From assembly GCA_012032815.1 (NCBI GenBank), contig JAAUQD010000013.1, forward strand, positions 1 through 36,678: a stretch of 36,678 nt of DNA, in the 5' to 3' direction. Source of the DNA: Flammeovirgaceae bacterium. GTDB taxonomy: Bacteria; Bacteroidota; Bacteroidia; Cytophagales; Cyclobacteriaceae. Below, in pieces: positions 20,517-30,899 of this stretch. Every line of letters begins with the position of its first letter. The first letter of the stretch is position 1. Under the pieces are notes generated by a model. The model saw nothing but the letters and a program-made list of their open reading frames with translations, was not told the origin of the DNA and did not search any database. The translations under genes and the position numbers were made by a program.

Positions 20517-21348
20517 TGAAAGCTATCTTTGATAAAATCTCCATTCAGAGCAGTCGGCTTACCACTCGCGCGTACAGCACATCGTTTTCACTCGGCATCT
20601 ATTGCCTGGCCAAGCCTCTTCGGGATCCCATCTATTCAATATATGGGTTCGTCCGATTTGCAGATGAGATTGTAGATTCATTTCATGGATTCAAAAGGAT
20701 GAATTATTAAAGCGATTCAAAATGATACCTACCTGGCTATTGAAGAAGGGATTAGTTTAAATCCAATCTTGAATAGTTTCCAACATACTGTAAACGAATA
20801 TAAAATTGACCGAGATCTAATCAATAAGTTTCTACTTAGTATGGAAATGGATCTGATTAAAACTGACCACACCAAATCAAGCTACAAAAACTATATCCTT
20901 GGTTCGGCTGAGGTGGTTGGGCTCATGTGCCTGAAGGTGTTTGTACAAGGTGATCAACAGAAATACAATGAATTGAAACCATTTGCCATGAGCCTTGGAG
21001 CTGCATTTCAAAAGTTAACTTTCTTCGTGATTTGCGTGCTGACTATAAAGATCTGGGCAGATCCTACTTTCCGGAAATTAATATAGAGCGATTCGATGAA
21101 TCGGCTAAGGCATTAGTTGAAAAGAGATTAGTGAAGATTTTACCAACGCCTTGAATGGAATAAGAAAGTTACCACGCTCTTCCCGTTTTGGAGTGTACGT
21201 GGCTTATGTCTATTATCTCGCTCTGTTCAATAAAATAAAGAGTGTAAAACCAGAGCAGATTATGGAAAAGAGATTTAGAATTCAAAATCGGTATAAATTA
21301 CAGTTATTGGCAACTTCCTATCTCAAACATCAACTAAACAGGATATGA
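20516..21348 (+). CDS. crtB: Phytoene synthase, interrupted by four apparent -1 frameshifts
   Basis: Parts in three frames: AYSTSFSLGIYCLAKPLRDPIYSIYGFVRFADEIVDSFHGF / DELLKAIQNDTYLAIEEGISLNPILNSFQ / LGAAFQKVNFLRDLRADYKDLGRSYFP / FTNALNGIRKLPRSSRFGVYVAYVYY. Start overlaps crtI stop (TAATG). Confidence 0.93.
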
Positions 21349-21863
21349 CAGATAATGTAATTCTGGTTGATGAATCGGATAATGAATTATCAACCATGCC
21401 CAAATTAGAAGCTCATGAAAAAGGGCTTCTGCATCGTGCTTTTTCAATTCTCATTTTTAATTCAAAAGGTGAGATCCTTTTGCAGCAACGGGCGGAAACA
21501 AAATATCATTCGGCCGGGCTTTGGACCAATACCTGCTGCAGTCATCCGCTTCCCGGTGAAACCAATAAACAAGCCGCCAGACGGAAATTAAAACAAGAAA
21601 TGGGAATTGAAGTCCCCTTGAACTTTCTTTATTCCTTTATTTACAAAACAGAATTAGAAAACAACCTCATTGAACATGAATTTGATCATGTTTATATCGG
21701 GAAGTTTAACGGCAATCCTGTTTTGAATCCTGAAGAAGCACAAGACTGGAGGTGGGAAAGTTTTAATAGTGTTATTGCAGACACTAAATTAAATCCTGAT
21801 AAGTATTCCTACTGGTTCAGGTTAATTCTCGATCGAATAGAATCCGATAAATTAGTTACCTGA
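21345..21863 (+). CDS. idi: Isopentenyl-diphosphate delta-isomerase, type I (Nudix fold)
   Basis: LLHRAFSILIFNSKGEILLQQRAETKYHSAGLWTNTCCSHPLPGE; ATGA overlap with crtB stop. Confidence 0.95.
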   Translation: MTDNVILVDESDNELSTMPKLEAHEKGLLHRAFSILIFNSKGEILLQQRAETKYHSAGLWTNTCCSHPLPGETNKQAARRKLKQEMGIEVPLNFLYSFIYKTELENNLIEHEFDHVYIGKFNGNPVLNPEEAQDWRWESFNSVIADTKLNPDKYSYWFRLILDRIESDKLVT

Positions 21864-22622
21864 TTCTTTACTAAAATCGAAATTGTAATTAAACCACATA
21901 TTGAAACCAACATTATTTTCCTGTTGAGTTCCATTGCTTTTAATAAGATATTGATAATAAGGGCCAAGGATAATTTGAAAATCTTTATTAACCTGATAGC
22001 CCAGGGCAATCTGCGTACGATTCTGGTCTGGCTTATTATAGGTGACTCCATCACCCCAACTGATAAATACTTCGTTCCAGGCTCCCCAAAACCAGCTTTC
22101 CGGTACGATAGTATCTCCTTTAAACGGAGACCAGAATAATATTCTGTACCGAATTCTATTTCTGTAATTTTCAAAACCTTCATTGATCACATCGCCACTT
22201 TGATTCGTTGAAAACTTCTCTATAAACCGTTGCTCCAACCGCAAGCGATGATTAAACGACAACTTACCCGCTTTGTGTTTGTACATGATGTGCTCCCACA
22301 ACCTCTGTTCATCAGCTGGGTAAGTAACAGGTTGCTCCCCATATTGATAATTCCAGATATAGGCGTAGCCGACCGGTACGATGGATAAATTCTTATTGAT
22401 AAATATTTCAAGTCCTGTGCGAGCAAGATATTGCGCGTTTTGAAAGTCGGAATACCTGAACTGACCATCAGAAAATAATCCGAACCGCTTATGAAACTTC
22501 ATCGCTGAATTAATTTGAAACCATTCAGCATCCTGCGTTACTACCTCTTTACTTTGGCTAAAACAATCAAATCCTACACCTACAAGAACCAGTACTATAC
22601 TGTATACCTTAAAACATTTCAC
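21852..22622 (-). CDS. DUF2490 family putative outer-membrane protein
   Basis: Signal peptide ...FDCFSQSKEVVTQDAEWFQINSAMKFHKRFGLFSDGQFRYSD...HRLRLEQRF...YRNRIRYR; ends in an aromatic-rich beta strand region. Confidence 0.8.
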   Translation of the reverse strand: MKCFKVYSIVLVLVGVGFDCFSQSKEVVTQDAEWFQINSAMKFHKRFGLFSDGQFRYSDFQNAQYLARTGLEIFINKNLSIVPVGYAYIWNYQYGEQPVTYPADEQRLWEHIMYKHKAGKLSFNHRLRLEQRFIEKFSTNQSGDVINEGFENYRNRIRYRILFWSPFKGDTIVPESWFWGAWNEVFISWGDGVTYNKPDQNRTQIALGYQVNKDFQIILGPYYQYLIKSNGTQQENNVGFNMWFNYNFDFSKESGN

Positions 22623-22691
22623 AACAATTGGTGTTAATTAATAGCAAATATCTTCAACCTGAATTACAAAAATATCAATATTATTAACTCT

Positions 22692-23963
22692 GAGACCACG
22701 CTCTTTTGGTTTAGGCGGGATTTGAGAATCGTTGATAACGTAGGATTATCCAGAGCTCTTCAGGAAAATAATAATGTATTACCTCTGTTTATCTTTGACT
22801 CGGTCATTTTGAATGAATTGGAAAAACACGATAGACGAGTTGATTTTATTCATCAGACCTTGCTTCATTTAAAACATTCATTCGAAAAACAGGGAAGCTC
22901 TATTCTTATTCTTTATGGCGACCCGGTAGAGATTTTAACATCACTGCATCCCAAAGCTGTCTATACCAATCACGATTACGAACCGTATGGGAGGCAACGC
23001 GATGAAACAATCAAGGAAACATTTGCCAGAGCGAACATACCTTTTGTTTCATTCAAGGATCAAGTGATTTTTGAAAAGGATGAGATCATTAAAGATGACG
23101 GATCACCTTATACGATGTACACACCGTACAGCAAAAAGTGGAAAACAAATCTGGATATCTCAAAAATAAAAATCCAAAAACCCAATCTATCTAATTTGCT
23201 GCGTACTCCACCACTTATTTTTCCAACAATTTCAGAAATTGGATTTGAAAAAACAGATATTAAATTCTCTCTCCCAAAAATTGATCGTAATGTACTAAGC
23301 AACTATTCTCGTAATCGGGACTATCCGGCTCAACATGGAACGAGCCGCCTAAGTGTTCACCTTCGGTTTGGCACAATCGGAATTCGAACACTACTCGGGG
23401 AAGCGTTAAAGCATGGTGATAAATTTCTAAACGAACTGATCTGGCGTGACTTCTACCAGATGATACTCTATCACTTTCCAGCTACTCATAAATCATTTAA
23501 ACCAAAGTACGATCGAATTGAGTGGAGAAATAACATTCTGGAATTTAATCTCTGGTGTAAGGGCAAAACCGGATATCCAATAGTCGATGCCGGTATGCGG
23601 GAATTAAACTCAACCGGTTTTATGCATAATCGGGTACGTATGATTACTGCCAGCTTTCTTACCAAGCACTTGCTCATTGATTGGAGATGGGGGGAATCCT
23701 ATTTTGCACAGAAATTACTTGATTTTGATTTAGCATCAAACAATGGAGGTTGGCAATGGGCATCCGGATCAGGCGTTGATGCCGCCCCTTACTTCAGAAT
23801 ATTCAATCCCTACCTGCAAACCAAAAAATTCGATCCGGAAAATAATTATGTTAAAAAATGGATTCCGGAATTCGGATCACAAGACTATCCTAAGCCAATT
23901 GTAGATCACGAAATGGCAAGACGTAGGGCTTTGGATGTTTACAAAAGAGCATTAACCGAATAA
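22692..23963 (+). CDS. Deoxyribodipyrimidine photolyase / cryptochrome family; exact start unresolved
   Basis: In-frame reading upstream of the track start gives TTLFWFRRDLRIVDNVGLSRAL. C-terminus has NELIWRDFYQMILYHFP, TGYPIVDAGMREL, NNGGWQWASGSGVDAAPYFRIFNP. Confidence 0.93.
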   Translation, partial: ETTLFWFRRDLRIVDNVGLSRALQENNNVLPLFIFDSVILNELEKHDRRVDFIHQTLLHLKHSFEKQGSSILILYGDPVEILTSLHPKAVYTNHDYEPYGRQRDETIKETFARANIPFVSFKDQVIFEKDEIIKDDGSPYTMYTPYSKKWKTNLDISKIKIQKPNLSNLLRTPPLIFPTISEIGFEKTDIKFSLPKIDRNVLSNYSRNRDYPAQHGTSRLSVHLRFGTIGIRTLLGEALKHGDKFLNELIWRDFYQMILYHFPATHKSFKPKYDRIEWRNNILEFNLWCKGKTGYPIVDAGMRELNSTGFMHNRVRMITASFLTKHLLIDWRWGESYFAQKLLDFDLASNNGGWQWASGSGVDAAPYFRIFNPYLQTKKFDPENNYVKKWIPEFGSQDYPKPIVDHEMARRRALDVYKRALTE

Positions 23964-23996
23964 TAACCTTTTGATGCTCTGCTTGTTTAGAATAAA

Positions 23997-24467
23997 ATGA
24001 AAGTATATTCATTCAAACGTAATCTAAAATTACCCATTTCCTTAGAGGATGCGTGGGCATTCTTTTCAAACCCTGAAAATCTCTCGAAGATTACTCCCCC
24101 TGAGATGAGTTTTGAAATCATCAGTATTTCAGGTAAAGAATCAATATATGCCGGACAAATAATAAAGTATCAAGTGAGCATACTCCCATTCCTAAAAGTG
24201 AATTGGGTTAGCGAAATCACCACGGTTAATAAACCTTATTTATTTATTGACGAACAGCGCGCAGGACCCTATTCTTTTTGGCATCATCAACATCACTTCC
24301 ATAGACTCAATGATGGTGTTGAAATGATTGATGAAGTAAACTATAGTGTTCCGCTTGGAATTCTCGGACAACTTGCAAACCGTTTATTTGTTGCCCGTGA
24401 ATTAGAGCGTATCTTTGAATACCGATCGGATGTACTGGTAAAAACCTTTAACGCACAACAAACATGA
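23997..24467 (+). CDS. SRPBCC (START-like/cyclase) family protein
   Basis: LPISLEDAWAFFSNPENLSKITPPEMSFEI...WVSEITTVNKPYLFIDEQRAGPYSFWHHQHHF typical of this family; ATGA overlap with crtZ. Confidence 0.85.
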   Translation: MKVYSFKRNLKLPISLEDAWAFFSNPENLSKITPPEMSFEIISISGKESIYAGQIIKYQVSILPFLKVNWVSEITTVNKPYLFIDEQRAGPYSFWHHQHHFHRLNDGVEMIDEVNYSVPLGILGQLANRLFVARELERIFEYRSDVLVKTFNAQQT

Positions 24468-24958
24468 GCATTTGGTTAATCCTTATCTGTGGATTAATTA
24501 CCATAGGGACTTTTCTCTTCTGGGAATTTGTAGCGTGGTTTACCCATAAATATGTAATGCATGGATTCTTATGGGTATGGCATAAGTCACATCACACGGT
24601 ACATGACCACGTTGTTGAAAAGAACGATTGGTTCGCTGTTGTTTTCAGCTTGCCATCAATAGGCATCTTTTATTATGCGTCATTGATTCGCTATAACCCT
24701 TATTTGCTGGCTGTGGGTCTGGGCATATTCTGCTATGGACTTTTCTATATTTTATTTCACGATGTTATTGTTCATCAGCGAATTCGATGGAGACTTGAAA
24801 ACAAGAGCAGTTATCTTAAACGAATGATCAACGCGCATTATGTGCATCATAGTAAACACACGAAAGATGACTGTGAAGCTTTTGGCTTTTTATATGCTCC
24901 AAAAAAATATGAGCCAAAACAATTCTTTCACAAAAAAGAACGTCAACAAACACAGTAA
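24464..24958 (+). CDS. crtZ: Beta-carotene hydroxylase (fatty acid hydroxylase superfamily)
   Basis: His motifs HKYVMHGFLWVWHKSHH and HDVIVHQR..., HYVHHSKH, characteristic of bacterial CrtZ. Confidence 0.93.
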   Translation: MSIWLILICGLITIGTFLFWEFVAWFTHKYVMHGFLWVWHKSHHTVHDHVVEKNDWFAVVFSLPSIGIFYYASLIRYNPYLLAVGLGIFCYGLFYILFHDVIVHQRIRWRLENKSSYLKRMINAHYVHHSKHTKDDCEAFGFLYAPKKYEPKQFFHKKERQQTQ

Positions 24959-24961
24959 TTC

Positions 24962-25663
24962 TTGTCTGACAGATTTCTATATCTCTCCATTGATCTGCTG
25001 GCCATCTCCATTCCATTAGGATTTAGTTTTTATCCGAAAGCCCCATTTTACAAAAAATGGAAGTTTCTCCTACCTTCCATTATTATTCCGGGCCTGGTTT
25101 TTATTTTATGGGATATTGTATTTACAGACATGGGTATTTGGGGCTTCAATCCCCGGTACGTTTCAGGAATCTACCTGGCTAACCTGCCTATTGAAGAATT
25201 ACTCTTTTTTATTTGTATCCCGTACGCTTGTGTTTTCACCTATGAAGCATTGCGTTTCCTTTTGCCACGAGATTTTCTGGGTGATCATCGAAACAAAATA
25301 ACAGGGACTCTGATTTTTATATTATTCATAACCGGAACCCTTTCACTGGGAAAGTGGTATACGTCAGTAACTTTCTTAAGTACAGCGGTTTTCTTACTCT
25401 TCACTATTACTACTTTTAATTTTTTTCTAGGAAGATTTTATTTTTCTTTTCTGGTTATTCTTGTGCCCTTTTTTATAGTCAATGGAGTTTTGACGGGGTC
25501 AGGTATTGAAGATCAGGTAGTATGGTACAACAATGAAGAAAATCTGGGAATCCGGATCGGAACCATCCCCATCGAAGACATATTCTATGGCATGCTGCTT
25601 CTGCTGATGAATGTTTACCTTTTCGAACTCTTTCAGAAGAGGTATCCTAGTACTTCAGTTTAA
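24962..25663 (+). CDS. Fused CrtYc-CrtYd-type lycopene cyclase (TTG start)
   Basis: Polytopic protein with two homologous halves bearing ANLPIEELLFFICIPYACVFTYE and IRIGTIPIEDIFYGMLLLLMNVYLFE (PxEE/PxED motifs). Confidence 0.9.
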   Translation: MSDRFLYLSIDLLAISIPLGFSFYPKAPFYKKWKFLLPSIIIPGLVFILWDIVFTDMGIWGFNPRYVSGIYLANLPIEELLFFICIPYACVFTYEALRFLLPRDFLGDHRNKITGTLIFILFITGTLSLGKWYTSVTFLSTAVFLLFTITTFNFFLGRFYFSFLVILVPFFIVNGVLTGSGIEDQVVWYNNEENLGIRIGTIPIEDIFYGMLLLLMNVYLFELFQKRYPSTSV

Positions 25664-25711
25664 GTTTTACACTTTCTGGACTTACTTTTATTTTGTTGAA
25701 ATCCCCAGGTT

Positions 25712-25733
25712 ATTGTTGGCTGCTGACAACAAT
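25712..25733. terminator. Possible weak terminator hairpin between convergent operons
   Basis: ATTGTTG-GCTGCTGA-CAACAAT followed by TTT. Confidence 0.4.
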
Positions 25734-25797
25734 TTTAAATCTCCTTATAACGACACAAATCAAATTCAGCTGTGCCTGTTTTAAAATTACTCAGCGA

Positions 25798-28207
25798 CTA
25801 TTCGTACCGAAGCGATGTAGTTGGGTTTGAACGGGCAGCTTTTATAAAATGATAACTGATGGTAAGCCAGGCTATGAGAATGGCCAGCGCTCCACTGATT
25901 AAAAACGCCACCCAGGATAGTTGAATCCTGTAAGCAAAATGTTTCCAACCATCTATCCATGAGGTAGTACGCCATAAACGAGGCAATAACGAAAGCAATA
26001 CCCACGAGCACCATAAACTCTTTGGACAGCAACGAACTAATGGTGGTAACGGAAGCACCCATCACTTTTCGTATGCCTATTTCCTTGGTCCGTTGTTCTG
26101 CCGTAAAAGAGGCAAGCCCAAATAATCCAAGGCAAGCCACCACAATGGCAATCGAGGTCAAAACGGTAATCAGTTCGCTTAGCTTTTGATCTTCCTTAAA
26201 AAGATCATTGTATCGCTGATCAAGAAATCCGTACTCAAAAGGTTCATTAGAAGCATATTCCTTCCAGAGGGTCTCGATTTTGGCAATCGCTTCTTTTGAC
26301 TCTCCTTCATAACGGATCAGTATCCGGTTGGCTGTTGGTGTGTACATTAAAACTAATGGTCTGATGGGGGATTTAAACGACTCAAAATTGAAATCTTTCA
26401 TCACACCGATTATGGTCATGTCAAAAGGTTCAGGACCATTGAAGTTCGTAAGCTTTTGGTTGATCGGATCATCCGTCCAACCCAGTTCTTTTACCGCGGC
26501 TTCATTTAAAACGCATACCGAAGAGTCAGACTTGAATTCTTTTGAAAAATACCGGCCCTTCACCATTTCTATTTTTAAAACCTCTAAATGATCATCATCC
26601 GCAAAGTAGGTACCCATAATTCTGTTGTCATCCGTTCCGGCTGTCTGAAATACCGTAGTGTTGCCAACTCCTGGAAATGGATTATTGGTGTAGCTGGCTT
26701 TGATGATTCCTGATTGCGCGTCCAATTTTTCCTTGAATACTTCCATGTTCTTATCCAGCCTTCGGGTATTGTCAAGAACCATCACATTATGTTTGTCCAA
26801 CCCAATGTGGCGGTCTTTCAAATAATTCAGTTGATCAAACACCACCATTGTGCAAATAATAAGCGCTATGGAAATTGCAAATTGCACGACAACCAATGTA
26901 CTTCGAATGCCTTTGCTTCGTAAACCACTTCTCACCTTTCCTTTTAACACATCAACCGGTTTAAAAGCTGTCAGATAAAAGCAGGGTAACTTCCGGCCAG
27001 TAACCCAACTAAAAGAACAATAGAAGCAATTATCCCTAATGAAGACAGGCTGAACAGATTCTCAATGGTTAAATCCTTTCCTGCCAACAGATTAAATGAA
27101 GGCAGCAAAAGATAAACCGCAGCTACTGCCAGCAGCGTTGCAGCAAAAACATATATAAAAGACTCCGATAGAAATTGAAAGATCAGAGATTTGCGTACTG
27201 ACCCAAGAGTTTTGCGAAGCCCAACTTCTTTAGCTCTCCCGGAAGATCTTGCCGTGGACAGGTTCATGAAATTGATACAGGCGATAATCAGTATGAACAA
27301 TCCGATGGCTCCAATAATATATACATACTTGATATCACTTTTTGGTGTTATATCATCATCCATCTCTGGAGAATACAAATGAGAATCCAGAAACGGTCGG
27401 GAGTAATATCCATATTGACCTCCCTGCTTTTCAAATTCCTCAAATGACATCCCAAATCCTTCTGAAATTTCAGGCCCCACATACTTTAAAACCAATTCCC
27501 TAAGCTTGTCATCAACTTGACTTACAGGCGTCATTGGATTTATCCGGTAATAGGTATATAGCCCATTGTTCGTCCATTGATCGGACTGCATGTTTCTATC
27601 CGATTGTGATGATAACAGAATTTCAAATTGAATGTGTGAATTAGCCGGAGGTTCTTCTGCAATACCGGTAACATGAAACGCCTTGTTATCATTTCCCACC
27701 GTTATTATTTGTCCCAATGATTCATCATCTCCAAAATACTTTTTAGCAGCTGCGGATGTTAGTACAATTGAATTGGGTTCAATGAGTGCCGTATGAGGAT
27801 CACCCTCTAATAATTTGAAACTGAAAAAATCAAAAATATTCGAATCGGCATACAAAAACTTCATACTCAGTAAAGGCCAACTCCTTGTGTTTCATTACTA
27901 TTCCCGACCGCGACATCAGGCGGGTAGACTGTTCTACACCAGGAACTTCATTGATCAGTGCTTCACTAAGTGGAGGACATGAAGAATTTGTTTTGATTTC
28001 CTGTCCGGCAATTTTTCCATGCAGGGCAACGCGATAAATGTTTTGGGCTTCGTAATGAAATTTATCATAGCTAAGTTCATCCATGATGTACAGGCCAATT
28101 AAAAAACTGGCTGTCAGGCCCAGCATGAGCCCAATAATATTCAATGCCGAATATGCCTTTTGACGAACAAAGTTTCTAAAAGCAATTTTTAAATAATTTT
28201 TAAGCAT
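25798..28207 (-). CDS. ABC transporter permease (MacB/FtsX family), with three apparent frameshifts
   Basis: Four ORF pieces in series: MLKNYLKIAFRNFVRQKAYSALNIIGLMLGL...; ...STARSSGRAKEVGLRKTLGSVRKSLIFQFLSES...; ...RTKEIGIRKVMGASVTTISSLLSKEF...; ...WLETFAYRIQLSWVAFLISGALAILIAWLTISYHFIKAARSNPTTSLRYE. Sites: 27854-27858, 26977-26980, 25936-25939. Confidence 0.92.
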
Positions 28208-28277
28208 ATCTTTTAATGGGAAGTTGGATTCAACTATTAGACGCTAAAAGTCAAATAAAGTTGCAGGCATAAAATAA

Positions 28278-30656
28278 TTATTCGTCTCGTAGTACTTTAA
28301 CCGGATTCATTCGGGCAGTTGTGTATGTCTTATATCCTACCGAAACAACGGCTACCACGATTAAAATCAATGAAGAAACAATCAGGGTTACTGCGGTGGT
28401 TGGTAAATAGTAATCCCAGATACTTCCCATTAACATGCCTGCCATTAAAGATCCAAGCACAGATCCCAGAATGCAGGCAATCAACATGATAATGGCAAAC
28501 TCAAGGTTAACCACTTTTGAAATATTGGCAACGGTGGCTCCCATCACCTTGCGCACTCCTATTTCCTTCATTTTCTTAATGATATTCAACGAAACCAGTG
28601 TGAACAATCCTGTTGCTGAAAGAATCAATGCCACAATTCCTAAAAAGACAAACATCTTTACGATATTAATATTTACCGTAGTGGCTTCAATGATTTCTTC
28701 ATCCATATATCTTCCATTATACATGCGATTTGGAAAAATCTCCTTCCAGGTGGCTTCCATGAATTTATTGACTTCCACTATTTTGTCTGGCGGAGCACTG
28801 ACAATAACATGAGCGACATTATCTTTCCCTGCATAGCGAAGCATAACCGGATCAAACTCAGACCACATGCCGTTGTTGTAAACATTCTTTATTATTCCTA
28901 CAACGTAGAGTTTTACGGTATCCATCCAAATGATCTCCGATCCTACCGCATTTTCCCATCCAAACTTTCGTGCAACTTCTTCCGTAACGATGACCGATTC
29001 TTTTCTGTCTGTTTCCGAATCAATTACAAAATCTCTCCCTTCCAACAATGTCAGGCCAACTGTCTTCATGTAATCATCACCAACATTTAAGATATCGACT
29101 TCAATTTCCAACTCACCGCTTTTAATAGGATCGTTATATGCAGATGAATAGAAATGATGCTGAGAGCCCATGATTCTGATGATATCCTCATTTTTTTCCA
29201 GCTCATTTCTGAATATTTCAAATTCGGACGACCCGTTGACATAAGTATAGACAACCCCGTTCTTTGCAAAGCCCAGATCAAACTCCTTTTGAAATTCTGC
29301 ATTCTCCACGAAGGCAAAGCTGCAGACAATACCAATTAGGGAAATAGCAAACTGAAGGGTAAGTAATACCCTTGTAAAGTAATTAGTACCGCCAAATTTT
29401 AACTTTCCCTTTAGAATTTCAACCGGTTGGAATTTGCTAATGTAAAAAGCAGGATAGCCACCTGCTAAAAGTCCTGTTAAGAGGAGAGTCAGTATTAAGA
29501 AAATAGTAAAATCAAGATTAGCGATGTAGCTGGTAGTGATTTTCATTTCAGGCCAGAGTTCATTGAAGGCAGGCACTAAAAGTGTTTCTGCAATGACAAC
29601 ACCTAATAAAAGTGAAAGCAGGCAGATCAACCATGTTTCACCAAGAAATTGAGCAATCAATTGTTTTCGCTCACCACCCATAACCTTTCGCAGTCCAATT
29701 TCTTTCAATCTCCGCGAGGATATGGCTATTGATGTATTTGTGAGATTGAAGCACGCAATGAGTAAAATTAAAATACCCATTAGCCCTGTCCCGATAACGG
29801 CAGCAATCGGAGAGCCTTCGCGGGTCCATGTTCCGGGTACTTCATCGTAGCTATCCCTCTTCCCCATTCCAACAAACGACTCTAATTCAAAACCACTTAA
29901 GACAAAGTCTTCCCTTACGATATTGTTATTTTCTTTATAGGGGTTTATCTGACTTGTGATGGCTTGAATCCTGTCGGGGTTACTTATCTGAACAAATAGT
30001 GTAGCCCGGTACCTCCAATTGCTTTCGTCCAGATCCTTATTTTTAATGAAGTAGTTCTCAAACAGCGTGTATGCCTGATCATTGAAGCTGGAGTTTGAAG
30101 GTTGCTCTTTGTAAACACCACCCACAATAAATTCACGTGATGCGCTGTCTAAAAGTTCAGTTATCATTTTCCCCAGAGCAGGCTCCTTTCCAAAATATTT
30201 GATTGCCACATCTTCACTTATTAATACCCGTCCGGGTTCACCTATTGCCTGCGGAGTTCCTTCAATAAATTCAAAAGAGAAAACATCAAAGAATGCCGCA
30301 TCAACATACGAGAGTGAACCATTGAACGTATTGTCATCAATCCTGAAATTTCCGCCATCAGGAATATAGCGAACTACCCTATCAATATCTTTTACATTTT
30401 CCCGAATAGCATTTCCCAGGGGAAGAGGGGTATATCCAAATTTAGTAACCTGACCTTGAAATTCACGAAGTGAACTCACTCTGTAAATGGAATGCTGATT
30501 GACATGGTGATAGTCAAACTTATCATTAAAATCATAATTATAGTATCCTACAATTAAACAGGCAATTGCAACTGCCATTCCAAGTATATTGATGGAGACG
30601 TATAACTTATTTTTTAGAAGACTTCGAAGTGTGATGAGAAAGTAATTTTTAATCAT
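28278..30656 (-). CDS. ABC transporter permease (MacB/FtsX family), intact
   Basis: MIKNYFLITLRSLLKNKLYVSINILGMAVAIACLIVGYYNYDF...SSRRLKEIGLRKVMGGERKQL...KKMKEIGVRKVMGATVANISKVVNLEF...NPVKVLRDE. Confidence 0.94.
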   Translation of the reverse strand: MIKNYFLITLRSLLKNKLYVSINILGMAVAIACLIVGYYNYDFNDKFDYHHVNQHSIYRVSSLREFQGQVTKFGYTPLPLGNAIRENVKDIDRVVRYIPDGGNFRIDDNTFNGSLSYVDAAFFDVFSFEFIEGTPQAIGEPGRVLISEDVAIKYFGKEPALGKMITELLDSASREFIVGGVYKEQPSNSSFNDQAYTLFENYFIKNKDLDESNWRYRATLFVQISNPDRIQAITSQINPYKENNNIVREDFVLSGFELESFVGMGKRDSYDEVPGTWTREGSPIAAVIGTGLMGILILLIACFNLTNTSIAISSRRLKEIGLRKVMGGERKQLIAQFLGETWLICLLSLLLGVVIAETLLVPAFNELWPEMKITTSYIANLDFTIFLILTLLLTGLLAGGYPAFYISKFQPVEILKGKLKFGGTNYFTRVLLTLQFAISLIGIVCSFAFVENAEFQKEFDLGFAKNGVVYTYVNGSSEFEIFRNELEKNEDIIRIMGSQHHFYSSAYNDPIKSGELEIEVDILNVGDDYMKTVGLTLLEGRDFVIDSETDRKESVIVTEEVARKFGWENAVGSEIIWMDTVKLYVVGIIKNVYNNGMWSEFDPVMLRYAGKDNVAHVIVSAPPDKIVEVNKFMEATWKEIFPNRMYNGRYMDEEIIEATTVNINIVKMFVFLGIVALILSATGLFTLVSLNIIKKMKEIGVRKVMGATVANISKVVNLEFAIIMLIACILGSVLGSLMAGMLMGSIWDYYLPTTAVTLIVSSLILIVVAVVSVGYKTYTTARMNPVKVLRDE

Positions 30657-30819
30657 AATCGAACAGGTTGATACTAGTTAGGACTGGTTAACGATACAAC
30701 AGGTTGCATACTCAAGAATAATGCCCATCAAAAAAATGTGTTAACAGAAGTAATTCTAGTGAGCCTCCGCTATATATTGTTCAGAATCGTACAAATACAG
30801 TCCCATTGCGATCAAAAGG

Positions 30820-30848
30820 AAAAGTCCCGGAGGTGCCGGGACTTTTTT
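30820..30848. terminator. Strong hairpin terminator, possibly bidirectional
   Basis: AAAAGTCCCGG-AGGTG-CCGGGACTTTT, perfect 11-bp stem with T-tract on + strand; lies between the ABC ATPase and the downstream permease on the minus strand. Confidence 0.8.
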
Positions 30849-30899
30849 CTAACCTAAACCTAAACTATAAAGAACGCATCAAGGTTGTGCCTTGAAATC

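Noticed and set aside
28222-28235. Inverted repeat AGTTG-GATT-CAACT between the two permeases
   Set aside because: Short and superficially similar in layout to the GTYCRCATTYGRAC pair but does not match its sequence; chance cannot be excluded.
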